This document shows, piece after piece, positions 7,556 to 13,427 of a DNA stretch of 13,963 nucleotides. Within the stretch, counting starts at the first letter, position 1; the number at the start of each line of letters is the position of its first letter. The notes below the pieces were generated by a model, which ran no database searches, was not told the origin of the DNA, and was given only the letters and a program-made list of their open reading frames with translations. A program made the translations under genes and the position numbers. Location of the stretch: positions 1 to 13,963 of the forward strand of contig CALXZQ010000022.1 in the NCBI GenBank assembly GCA_944393275.1, read 5' to 3'. This DNA comes from an uncultured Clostridia bacterium (GTDB lineage: Bacteria; Bacillota; Clostridia; TANB77; CAG-508).

Positions 7556-8371
7556 ATGATGTATACTACGCCTAGAATTAAGAAAATATATGGAAAAATT
7601 CAAAAAAAATTATTCTATATGATACCGGAGAAATGGGATAGAGTTTATCTTTATGCATCAGTAGAAGAAGGTATGAATAAATTAGAAACAGGGGAAATGT
7701 ATTTTTACTATTTCCCCAAAGGAATATTAAAAAAAGACCCTGTTAATGTTTATGAAATACCAAATAAATTCAATATAGATGAAGCAAAATATTTTAAAAT
7801 TGCAGATGAATTATATGGAATTATAAAAGAGCTTAGAAAAGAATGTATAAATGTAAGTGATAAAGCTTGGAGTAATGTTATAATTTCAGTAGAAAACTTT
7901 AAGTTTAAAGTTGAATATGGTTTTCAAGATTTAAAAAACTCAAAATATAATAGTTATGATAGGCATATTATATTTAGATATGTATATTTAAATACTAGTA
8001 TTAATACATATAACAAAAAAGAAAGAATGATAATTGAAGATTATATAAGAAGTACATATTTAAAAAGAGAAAAGAAGGAAATATATGTAGAACCTATTTA
8101 TAGAATTGAACAAAATAATGTTATAGATTATCAAAGAGAAAATGAAGAAATATTAGTAGAAAGTGCAGAAAAATCTAAAAAGCCAATTAACTTTAATTAT
8201 GAAATAAAAAATGATTATCAGGGCAAAAAAAGAAAGAAAACAGCATATATAAGTGAGGAAGAAGAAAAAGAAAAATTAGAACAAACAGTTAAGAAGCAAG
8301 TAGAGAGAACAATAAGAGGAGCTAGTGAAGAATACAAAAATCAAATTTTAAATTTTGATAAAAAGAATTAA
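7556..8371 (+). CDS. YezG/DUF600-family immunity-like protein with charged C-terminal tail
   Basis: Residues about 11-168 resemble the YezG (DUF600) family, known as immunity proteins for LXG polymorphic toxins. Family-like features are IYGKIQKKLFYMIPEKW, the acidic/aromatic MYFYYFP strand, YEIPNKFNIDE, the LYGIIKELR helix, WSNVIISVENFKFKVEYG, and the RHIIFRYVYL strand. Residues 170-271 form a Lys/Glu-rich tail, with a predicted helical or coiled-coil stretch near 233-265, beyond the usual family length. No signal peptide or membrane segment is seen. GGGGG at 7541-7545 supports the start; Met2 is an equally possible start. No LXG toxin gene is visible beside it. The gene lies 21 bp after gpmI with no terminator, so it is probably read with the glycolytic operon. 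The family call is from pattern recognition; the function is unknown, and it may not be an active immunity protein. Confidence 0.7.
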   Translation: MMYTTPRIKKIYGKIQKKLFYMIPEKWDRVYLYASVEEGMNKLETGEMYFYYFPKGILKKDPVNVYEIPNKFNIDEAKYFKIADELYGIIKELRKECINVSDKAWSNVIISVENFKFKVEYGFQDLKNSKYNSYDRHIIFRYVYLNTSINTYNKKERMIIEDYIRSTYLKREKKEIYVEPIYRIEQNNVIDYQRENEEILVESAEKSKKPINFNYEIKNDYQGKKRKKTAYISEEEEKEKLEQTVKKQVERTIRGASEEYKNQILNFDKKN

Positions 8372-8425
8372 TTAGTTATTATTATTAAAAATAATATAAA
8401 TATTACCTTGAAAGGAGCAATTAAA

Positions 8426-9118
8426 ATGATTTATTCAAAAGAAGTAGAAAATATGTGCAGAGTTGCAAAAGGAGTTGACCATGGACCAGCACCAATTCCT
8501 GAAGAAGGAAAATGGGTTAAAGCTAAAGAAATTAAAGATATTTCAGGACTTACACATGGTATAGGATGGTGTGCACCACAACAAGGAGCTTGTAAATTAA
8601 CATTAAATGTTAAAGAAGGAATTATTCAAGAAGCTTTGGTTGAAACAATAGGATGTTCAGGAATGACACATTCAGCTGCTATGGCAGGAGAAATATTAGT
8701 TGGAAAAACAATATTAGAAGCATTAAATACAGATTTAGTTTGTGATGCTATAAATACTGCTATGAGAGAAATTTTCTTACAAATAGTATATGGTAGATCT
8801 CAATCAGCATTCTCAGAAGGAGGACTTCCAATAGGAGCAGGACTTGAAGATTTAGGAAAAGGACATAGAAGCCAAGTTGGAACAATATATTCAAGCTTAT
8901 TAAAAGGACCAAGATATCTAGAGTTAGCTGAAGGATACATAGTAGAAATTGGTCTAGATAAAGATGATCAAATTATTGGATATAAATATGTAAATTTAGG
9001 AAAAATGATGGACAACATAAAAGCTGGAATAGAACCAATGGAAGCAATTGAAAAAGCTTCAGGAAAATATGGAAGATTTGATGAAGCTGTTAAAAAAATA
9101 GATCCAAGAAAAGAGTAA
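8426..9118 (+). CDS. NifU/IscU-like iron-sulfur cluster assembly scaffold protein
   Basis: A 230-residue protein of the NifU N-terminal/IscU-like class found next to GGGtGRT genes in anaerobic Firmicutes. Two cysteine-bearing blocks align with IscU ligand regions: GWCAPQQGACKLTLNV (around 50) and ETIGCSGMTHSAAMAGEIL (around 76-94). The second parallels the scaffold's central Cys-x-x loop, although spacing and residues differ from canonical IscU. The inferred role is assembly or delivery of Fe-S clusters, or a specialised partner function with GGGtGRT. The start is ATG 8426, because AAAGGAG (8411-8417) is eight bases upstream; an in-frame TTG at 8408 precedes that site and was rejected. The 54-bp gap to the YezG-like gene shows no strong terminator. 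The MazG-like gene follows after four bases. Confidence 0.75.
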   Translation: MIYSKEVENMCRVAKGVDHGPAPIPEEGKWVKAKEIKDISGLTHGIGWCAPQQGACKLTLNVKEGIIQEALVETIGCSGMTHSAAMAGEILVGKTILEALNTDLVCDAINTAMREIFLQIVYGRSQSAFSEGGLPIGAGLEDLGKGHRSQVGTIYSSLLKGPRYLELAEGYIVEIGLDKDDQIIGYKYVNLGKMMDNIKAGIEPMEAIEKASGKYGRFDEAVKKIDPRKE

Positions 9119-9122
9119 TTGT

Positions 9123-9449
9123 ATGATAAATGATTTATGTAAAAAAGCATATCAAAATTCAGTAAATCATGGATTTTGGAAAGAAGATAGAAATTTTGGA
9201 GAAATTATAGCTCTTATGCATACTGAATTATCAGAAGCATTTGAGGAATATAGACACGGAAGAAAAATCAATGAAACATATTATGAAGAAGATGGAAAGC
9301 CTTGTGGTATACCATCAGAACTAGCAGATGAAATAATAAGAATATTTGATTTCTGTGGTGGAAATAATATTGATTTGGAAAAAATAATACTTGAAAAAAT
9401 GGAATATAACAAGACAAGACCATATAAACATGGTGGTAAGAAAAATTAA
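9123..9449 (+). CDS. MazG-like nucleoside triphosphate pyrophosphohydrolase
   Basis: A 108-residue all-alpha NTP pyrophosphatase of the MazG-like superfamily. It probably hydrolyses nucleoside triphosphates, possibly damaged or non-canonical ones, to monophosphate and diphosphate. The metal-binding helices are visible: HTELSEAFEEYRHG with Glu35, Glu38 and Glu41/42, and SELADEIIRIFD with Glu66 and Asp69. The substrate-side basic motif NKTRPYKHGGK is at about 96-106. It is a single-domain, complete protein. The start lies four bases after the upstream stop with only a weak purine stretch ahead, so translation probably depends on coupling. It sits between the NifU-like and GGGtGRT genes. Substrate cannot be told from the sequence. 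Confidence 0.85.
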   Translation: MINDLCKKAYQNSVNHGFWKEDRNFGEIIALMHTELSEAFEEYRHGRKINETYYEEDGKPCGIPSELADEIIRIFDFCGGNNIDLEKIILEKMEYNKTRPYKHGGKKN

Positions 9450-9471
9450 AGATTAATTAGGAGGTAAAATC

Positions 9472-10473
9472 ATGGCAGTAACATTCGAAAGTTATGAAAG
9501 AAGAATAGATCAAATTAAACCAGTAATGGAAAAATACGGAATAAAAGATTTTGAAGATGCGTTAAAAATATGTACAGACAAAGGATTTAATCCTTATGAA
9601 ATAGTAAAAGGAATTCAACCAATTTGTTTTGAGAATGCAGCCTGGGCATATACTTTAGGAGCAGCTATAGCTATTAAAAAAGGATGTACAAAAGCAGCAG
9701 ATGCAGCTAAAGCAATTGGAGAAGGATTACAAGCTTTCTGTATACCAGGTTCAGTTGCAGATGATAGAAAAGTTGGATTAGGACATGGAAATCTAGCTTC
9801 TATGCTATTATCAGAAGAAACAAAATGTTTTGCATTCTTAGCAGGACATGAATCATTTGCAGCAGCTGAAGGAGCTATAGGAATTGCTAGATCAGCTAAT
9901 AAGGTAAGAAAAGAACCTTTAAGAGTAATATTAAACGGATTAGGAAAAGATGCAGCACAAATAATATCTAGAATTAATGGATTTACATATGTTAAAACAG
10001 ATTTTGATTTCTTCACAGGAAAAGTAAATGTAATAGAAGAAATTGCTTACTCAGATGGAGAAAGAAGTAAAGTTAAATGTTATGGAGCTAACGATGTTAG
10101 AGAAGGTGTAGCTATAATGTGGAAAGAAGATGTTGATGTTTCTATAACAGGTAACTCAACAAACCCAACAAGATTCCAACATCCAGTTGCAGGAACATAT
10201 AAGAAAGAAAGATTAGAAGCAGGAAAGAAATATTTCTCAGTTGCTTCGGGTGGTGGAACAGGAAGAACTCTACACCCAGATAACATGGCAGCAGGACCAG
10301 CTTCTTATGGTATGACAGATACTATGGGAAGAATGCACTCAGATGCACAATTTGCAGGTTCATCATCAGTTCCAGCTCACGTTGAAATGATGGGATTAAT
10401 AGGAATGGGTAATAACCCAATGGTTGGTGCCACAGTTAGCGTATCTGTAGCTGTAGAAGAAGCTATGAAATAG
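9472..10473 (+). CDS. GGGtGRT protein (uncharacterised family)
   Basis: The name-giving motif GGGTGRT is at residues 260-266 in VASGGGTGRTLHPDN. The 333 residues form a soluble protein without signal or membrane segments. It is glycine- and alanine-rich, with conserved-looking stretches GLGHGNLASMLL (102-113), LAGHESFAAAEGAIGIAR (123-140), VILNGLGKDAAQI (152-164) and PAHVEMMGLIGMGNNP (301-316). Cysteines at 34, 52, 72, 90, 119 and 203 and several histidines could bind metal or a cluster, but no known site is recognisable. In anaerobes this family is recurrently found next to a NifU-like scaffold, as here. AGGAGG at 9459-9464 supports the start. The biochemical function is not known to me. It is the last gene before the integrative element, and no terminator of its own is visible. 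Confidence 0.85.
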   Translation: MAVTFESYERRIDQIKPVMEKYGIKDFEDALKICTDKGFNPYEIVKGIQPICFENAAWAYTLGAAIAIKKGCTKAADAAKAIGEGLQAFCIPGSVADDRKVGLGHGNLASMLLSEETKCFAFLAGHESFAAAEGAIGIARSANKVRKEPLRVILNGLGKDAAQIISRINGFTYVKTDFDFFTGKVNVIEEIAYSDGERSKVKCYGANDVREGVAIMWKEDVDVSITGNSTNPTRFQHPVAGTYKKERLEAGKKYFSVASGGGTGRTLHPDNMAAGPASYGMTDTMGRMHSDAQFAGSSSVPAHVEMMGLIGMGNNPMVGATVSVSVAVEEAMK

Positions 10474-10600
10474 TATTAACACCAATAAAAATTAGATAAT
10501 GCACAAAATTAAGCAGTGAGGTAAATATCACAAAATTTTGCCCACTGCCCACATTTTGCCCACCAAGAAAATATTGCCCACCAATATGTGTGGGCAATAT
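10474..10600. other. Chromosome-element junction region, candidate attachment area
   Basis: This gene-free stretch lies between the GGGtGRT stop and the integrase stop. It contains CACAAAATT twice (10502-10510 and 10530-10538), the palindrome CAAAATTTTG (10531-10540), and a cluster of TGCCCAC repeats. Integrases of this type usually lie next to their attachment site, so the element's left end is probably here. The core cannot be placed without the right end. No tRNA gene is present. Confidence 0.4.
10539..10596. repeat. TGCCCAC repeat cluster beside the integrase gene
   Basis: Four direct copies of TGCCCAC are at 10539-10545, 10546-10552, 10557-10563 and 10575-10581, with one inverted copy GTGGGCA at 10590-10596. 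The first and third are preceded by TTT. The G/C-rich unit stands out against AT-rich surroundings. The fourth direct and the inverted copy form the arms of the terminator hairpin. The cluster could be integrase or excisionase arm-type binding sites at the element end; this is inference. Confidence 0.6.
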
Positions 10601-10602
10601 TT
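10569..10602. terminator. Bidirectional terminator at the integrase 3' end
   Basis: AAATATTGCCCAC (10569-10581) pairs perfectly with GTGGGCAATATTT (10590-10602) over an eight-base loop. On the minus strand the hairpin overlaps the integrase stop codon and is followed by TTTTC. On the plus strand a T-rich but interrupted tract follows. It could stop both the integrase transcript and read-through from the GGGtGRT operon. Confidence 0.75.
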
Positions 10603-11803
10603 ATTTGTTGAATATGTTAGAATTTTCTAAAATCTCAATTGTTGTATTTTGCATTTTTTCAGTAACGTGTGTATAAATCTGTAAAGTTGTTTCTATATTT
10701 TTATGTCCAAGTCTAATTTGTACATCTTTAGGATTTGCCCCTGCATCTAGTAAGTTAGTTGCATGAGTATGTCTCAATGAATGATAATCGAAATCAGGAC
10801 AATTTAATTTGTAATGAATAACTCTACTAGTATGTTGCATAATTCTAGGTTGAATATAAGTTCCGTCATCACGAGTACATAATAAATGAATAGGTGTACC
10901 TTCGATATAATTTAATTCATTATTGCTATTTATTTTCAATTGCTTATAGTATTCATTATAAAAAGTTATAGATTTAAAATGTCTTTCTTTACATTTTTTT
11001 AAATGAGACAAAGTAAAACTATCCAGTTTGATAGAGCGAGTTGAATTGTATTTAGGTTTAACTAATTTCCAATGATTATTTGAAAATTGTACTTGATGAT
11101 TTATATTTAAAAAACCATTGTCAAAGTCGATATCTTTCTCAATATCAATAGCAAAAGCTTCACCCAATCTTAATCCACAAGTATAACCTAAAAGGAGTGG
11201 AGTGTATGAAGGATGCCCATATGGAAATCTTTCAAAAATTTTTTTTATAGTATAATTAGATATAACTATTCTTTCCTTCTTTCTGGTAGGAGTAAGAGGG
11301 ATAGCTCTATTAAGAGGAAGTCTAACGGAGTTCATAGGATTAACTTTTATAAAATTTAGAACTGTAACAGCATAATCTAAAGAAGTGTCAAGTATTCCTT
11401 TTATGACTCCTAAAGTATTTCTACTATATCCTTCATTAAACTTTAGATTTATAAAATCTTGTAAGACAGAAGAGTTTAATGAGCTAATTTTATAAACACC
11501 TAAATTAGGTTTTATATGTATTTTTATTTTTTTCTTATAATTTAGGTAAGTTGTTTCTGCTAAATTGATTTTAGCATATTGTTCTAACCAATAATCTAAA
11601 TAATCAGAATAGCTACATTCAGAAGGAACGAAATATAAACCAGAATTATTGTATTCAGAAAGAGCTTTTGTCCCTGCTTCTAAAGCCTCCTTTTTTGTAG
11701 AGAAACCACCTTTTGACTTTTGATTTCTTTTTCCATTAATCCTTGCTAGTTCAATACGATATTCCCAATTAGAACCTCTTTTTCGAGTAATAACCTCTCC
11801 CAT
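10601..11803 (-). CDS. int: Tyrosine recombinase integrase of an integrative element
   Basis: Site-specific recombinase that integrates and excises the element. It has the usual three-part layout in 400 residues. An arm-type DNA-binding domain spans about 1-55 (RGSNWEYRIEL, GGFSTKKEAL). A SAM-like core-binding domain spans about 63-160. The catalytic domain runs from about 175, with Arg212 in GLRLGEAF, a candidate Lys251 in KPKYNSTRSI, His341 and Arg344 in HSLRHTHATN, His367 in RLGHKN and the nucleophile Tyr377 in IYTHV. All catalytic residues are present, so it should be active. GGAGG (minus strand, 11810-11814) is six bases before ATG. It is read leftward after immA, from which it is separated by a terminator-like hairpin, so it may have its own promoter. 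Its distance of about 130 bp from the GGGtGRT gene marks the probable element edge. Confidence 0.96.
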   Translation of the reverse strand: MGEVITRKRGSNWEYRIELARINGKRNQKSKGGFSTKKEALEAGTKALSEYNNSGLYFVPSECSYSDYLDYWLEQYAKINLAETTYLNYKKKIKIHIKPNLGVYKISSLNSSVLQDFINLKFNEGYSRNTLGVIKGILDTSLDYAVTVLNFIKVNPMNSVRLPLNRAIPLTPTRKKERIVISNYTIKKIFERFPYGHPSYTPLLLGYTCGLRLGEAFAIDIEKDIDFDNGFLNINHQVQFSNNHWKLVKPKYNSTRSIKLDSFTLSHLKKCKERHFKSITFYNEYYKQLKINSNNELNYIEGTPIHLLCTRDDGTYIQPRIMQHTSRVIHYKLNCPDFDYHSLRHTHATNLLDAGANPKDVQIRLGHKNIETTLQIYTHVTEKMQNTTIEILENSNIFNK

Positions 11804-11847
11804 AAAATACCTCCATTAAAACTTACGTTTGCTCTAAATATTAAAAA

Positions 11848-12289
11848 TTAAATGCTATATTCTAGCATTTTTTCTTCTGTAAATAATTGACCATTATTTT
11901 TATAATAGTTATATGCAAATTCAACCATATTTGATTGTACATTCAATTCTTCTGCAATATCAGATAAATTATATATGCCGTTTTTTAAAACATCTTAAAA
12001 TTGATTGTAGTGGCACTAAGGCTAAACTTCTCCATTTTAATGATCTGTATTCTTGCTTATCAATTAATCCTTTAGAAGCGGATAAAGAATAATAAGCGTC
12101 GTAATAATAATGCCCTAATTCCTCAGCTAGTAAACATTTTTCTTCAGTATAAGTTTTAACTTTAGAATAATCCATGAAAATACAAGAGTTATCATAATTG
12201 ATAATTCTTGCTTTATATTTTTTCATCTTACAATTTACAATATTTATTTTTTCTCTTTCTGCGATTTTTTCTAAATCAATTAGTTCCAT
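11848..12289 (-). pseudogene. immA: ImmA/IrrE-family metallopeptidase gene, frameshifted
   Basis: ImmA proteins are phage/ICE antirepressor proteases that cleave the neighbouring ImmR repressor. The intact frame starts at 12289 and gives 106 residues, with EELGHYYYDAYY (56-67) at the metal-site position and KQEYRSLKWRSLALVP (78-93) typical of the family. It ends at a stop at 11969. Removing one A from the A6 run (minus strand, 11981-11986) lets reading continue as NGIYNLSDIAEELNV and on to a stop at 11848. This gives a 146-residue protein of normal family length. The restored stop overlaps a terminator hairpin, which supports the longer gene. The first zinc ligand of HExxH is Glu rather than His. 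A sequencing error or slippage in the A run could explain the shift; otherwise the product lacks its C-terminal third. Confidence 0.75.
11850..11870. terminator. Terminator hairpin at the end of immA
   Basis: AAATGCTA (11850-11857) pairs perfectly with TAGCATTT (11863-11870) across a five-base loop. Reading leftward, TTTTT follows two bases after the stem. Reading rightward, T6 overlaps the stem end. It can separate the immR-immA transcript from int. Confidence 0.6.
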
Positions 12290-12292
12290 TTT

Positions 12293-12334
12293 AACCTCTA
12301 CAAAAAATATTTTGGCATCAACTCTTTGTAGGTT
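12293..12334 (-). promoter_or_regulatory. Hairpin enclosing the immA ribosome binding site
   Basis: In the leftward mRNA, AACCTACAAA (12334-12325) can pair with TTTGTAGAGGTT (12304-12293) with a two-base bulge and a loop of about 20 bases. The AGAGG ribosome binding site of immA lies in the 3' arm, so folding would lower ImmA synthesis relative to ImmR. This is predicted by eye only. Confidence 0.4.
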
Positions 12335-12337
12335 ATT

Positions 12338-12664
12338 TTACTTATTACCTTTCATTTTTTTTATATAATCAATTTGCCTTTGCAACTCTTCTAAATCATC
12401 TTCATCTAATCCATTAGTATCAAGTCCACCAGCATTAGCAAATTGTATATTTTTTAATTCCTCAGGATTACGAATGTCTGATTTTCCTAAGATATAATCT
12501 ATACTACAATTAAAGATTTCAGAAAGTTTTACCAGAACTTCTAAACTAGGTTTTCTATCTTCTTTTTCGTACAAAGAAATACTACCTTCGGTTAAATCTA
12601 ACTTAATAGACAAATCTTTTTGTGTCATTCCTAATTCCTCTCTTAATAACTTTATTCTATTCAT
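12338..12664 (-). CDS. immR: ImmR/cI-like HTH repressor of the element
   Basis: A 108-residue Xre-family repressor. The helix-turn-helix spans about 3-61, in which MTQKDLSIKLDLTEGSISLYEKEDRKPS carries the recognition helix, followed by LVKLSEIFNCSIDYILGKSD. The C-terminal part (about 66-108) is acidic and helical (DEDDLEELQRQIDYIKKMK), suiting dimerisation or ImmA recognition. It is expected to bind the TTTACT-N3-AGTAAA operators around the divergent promoters and keep the element silent. AAGAGGTG (minus strand, 12670-12677) lies five bases before ATG. It shares a leftward transcript with immA, as in ICEBs1. It lacks a LexA-type self-cleavage domain, so inactivation would depend on ImmA. Confidence 0.88.
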   Translation of the reverse strand: MNRIKLLREELGMTQKDLSIKLDLTEGSISLYEKEDRKPSLEVLVKLSEIFNCSIDYILGKSDIRNPEELKNIQFANAGGLDTNGLDEDDLEELQRQIDYIKKMKGNK

Positions 12665-12691
12665 AATACACCTCTTAATTTCATTATTAAT

Positions 12692-12720
12692 ATATTACCA
12701 TACTAAGAGTAAATATTCAA
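12692..12720 (-). promoter_or_regulatory. Putative leftward promoter of immR-immA
   Basis: On the minus strand TTGAAT (12720-12715) and TAATAT (12697-12692) are separated by exactly 17 bp. Each matches 4 of 6 consensus positions. Operator O1 lies in the spacer, allowing self-repression. This is much weaker than the opposing rightward promoter. Confidence 0.45.
12699..12713. promoter_or_regulatory. Repressor operator O1
   Basis: CATACT-AAG-AGTAAA matches the palindrome TTTACT-N3-AGTAAA except for two outer bases of the left half. It lies in the spacer of the putative leftward promoter. Confidence 0.55.
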
Positions 12721-12738
12721 GATTTTTTTGAAAAGTTT

Positions 12739-12753
12739 TTTACTTAGAGTCAA
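12739..12753. promoter_or_regulatory. Repressor operator O2
   Basis: TTTACT-TAG-AGTCAA has one mismatch to the operator consensus. It lies midway between the two divergent promoters, about 40 bp from O1 and 43 bp from O3 centre to centre. Confidence 0.6.
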
Positions 12754-12781
12754 GCGAAATATGAGAGAGATGAAAAACAAT

Positions 12782-12796
12782 TTTACTAAAAGTATT
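12782..12796. promoter_or_regulatory. Repressor operator O3
   Basis: TTTACT-AAA-AGTATT has one or two outer mismatches. It overlaps the first bases of the rightward -35 box TTGACA. Confidence 0.65.
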
Positions 12797-12823
12797 GACA
12801 TTAACTAAAAGTAAAGTTATAAT
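12795..12823 (+). promoter_or_regulatory. Rightward early promoter, perfect sigma-A consensus
   Basis: TTGACA (12795-12800), a 17-bp spacer and TATAAT (12818-12823) form an exact consensus promoter. The start site would be near 12830, just before the cro-like gene. Operators O3, O4 and O5 cover the -35 edge, the spacer and the start site, so it should be very strong when free and fully blocked by repressor. Confidence 0.9.
12801..12815. promoter_or_regulatory. Repressor operator O4
   Basis: TTAACT-AAA-AGTAAA has one mismatch to the operator consensus. It fills the spacer between the -35 and -10 boxes of the rightward promoter; its centre is 19 bp from O3. Confidence 0.7.
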
Positions 12824-12824
12824 C

Positions 12825-12839
12825 TTTACAGAAAGTAAA
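12825..12839. promoter_or_regulatory. Repressor operator O5
   Basis: TTTACA-GAA-AGTAAA has one mismatch to the operator consensus. It covers the predicted rightward transcription start and abuts the ribosome binding site of the cro-like gene. Confidence 0.65.
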
Positions 12840-12855
12840 GAAAGGAGGAGAAATA

Positions 12856-13062
12856 TTGACAGTAATAATGAAAAGGGAAAGATTAAAAGACTTTAGAAAA
12901 AAGCAAAAATTAACGCAAATAGAAATGAGTAATATATTAGAAATATCATTGATTCAATATCAGTACATTGAATTAGGATATAGAAATCCAAGTTTTGAAG
13001 TGTTAGAAAGATTTAAAAAGAAATTCCCTAAAACAAGTATAGATGAAATTTTTTTACCATAA
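12856..13062 (+). CDS. Cro-like Xre-family HTH regulator
   Basis: A 68-residue protein made almost entirely of one Xre-type helix-turn-helix (about 8-62: LKDFRKKQKLTQIEMSNILEIS, then YIELGYRNPSFEVLERFKKKFP). It is the first gene of the rightward transcript and is divergent from immR, which is the position of cro. It probably competes for the same operators. The start is TTG 12856, because AAGGAGG (12842-12848) is seven bases upstream. The in-frame ATG at 12868 is too far from that site. It could instead be an accessory activator; the sequence cannot distinguish these. Confidence 0.8.
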   Translation: MTVIMKRERLKDFRKKQKLTQIEMSNILEISLIQYQYIELGYRNPSFEVLERFKKKFPKTSIDEIFLP

Positions 13063-13065
13063 AAC

Positions 13066-13080
13066 TTTACTTATAGTAAA
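13066..13080. promoter_or_regulatory. Repressor operator O6, perfect palindrome
   Basis: TTTACT-TAT-AGTAAA is a perfect 6-3-6 inverted repeat and the best copy of the operator. It begins three bases after the cro-like stop and precedes the excisionase-like gene. It may act as a roadblock or control a second promoter; TATAGT inside it could be a -10 box. Confidence 0.75.
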
Positions 13081-13109
13081 TAACAATGCAATAGAAAGAA
13101 GGTGGAAAA

Positions 13110-13346
13110 TTGGAAGATATTTTATACACAGTAGCAGAAACGGCAAAAATCCTAAAGACAAATGTCTCATATGTCTATAAATTGATAAAAAAGGGACTAT
13201 TACCAGCATTAAAATTAGGCAATTATAAGATAAGAAAAACAAGCTTATTGGAATTTTTAGAAAAAAACGAGGGGAAAGACTTAACAGATTTAGATAATAT
13301 ACAATTTTTGAAAGGAGAATATGATACGAATGAAAAAGTTATATGA
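13110..13346 (+). CDS. xis: Excisionase-like HTH protein
   Basis: A 78-residue protein with an excisionase-family (MerR-like, HTH_17) domain at residues 6-52: YTVAETAKILKTNVSYVYKLIKKGLLPALKLGNYKIRKTSLLEFL. Such proteins direct tyrosine integrases towards excision by binding near the attachment site. The start is TTG 13110, preceded by GAAGGTGG (13098-13105); no in-frame ATG precedes the domain. The tail beyond residue 55 is acidic and unassigned. Its position downstream of the divergent repressor pair matches xis in ICEBs1-like modules. A DNA-binding role other than excision is possible. Confidence 0.75.
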   Translation: MEDILYTVAETAKILKTNVSYVYKLIKKGLLPALKLGNYKIRKTSLLEFLEKNEGKDLTDLDNIQFLKGEYDTNEKVI

Positions 13347-13413
13347 AATAGGACAAGCAATAGCATTAACAACAATATATGTAACATTAATACTTTATGG
13401 AATTATGAGATAG
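13321..13413 (+). CDS. Tiny single-span membrane peptide
   Basis: A 30-residue frame overlapping the 3' end of the xis-like gene by 26 bp. After a basic start (MIRMKKLYE), residues about 12-29 form one hydrophobic segment (AIALTTIYVTLILYGIM). AAAGGAG is at 13311-13317. It is very close to the ATG at 13321 and 12 bases from the in-frame ATG at 13330, so the true start may be the second. The next gene begins 14 bp later. The product is unrecognised. The packed arrangement and ribosome site favour translation, but the size leaves doubt. Confidence 0.45.
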   Translation: MIRMKKLYEIGQAIALTTIYVTLILYGIMR

Positions 13414-13427
13414 GGGGGTGAGAAGAA

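Noticed and set aside
8408..8425. TTG start adding six residues to the NifU-like protein
   Set aside because: The AAAGGAG site at 8411-8417 lies downstream of that TTG and is correctly spaced for ATG 8426.
8372..8425. Separate promoter or terminator between the YezG-like and NifU-like genes
   Set aside because: Only a weak A/T hairpin without T run, and TTGATA with a TATTAT 19 bp away. Both are expected by chance in such AT-rich DNA.
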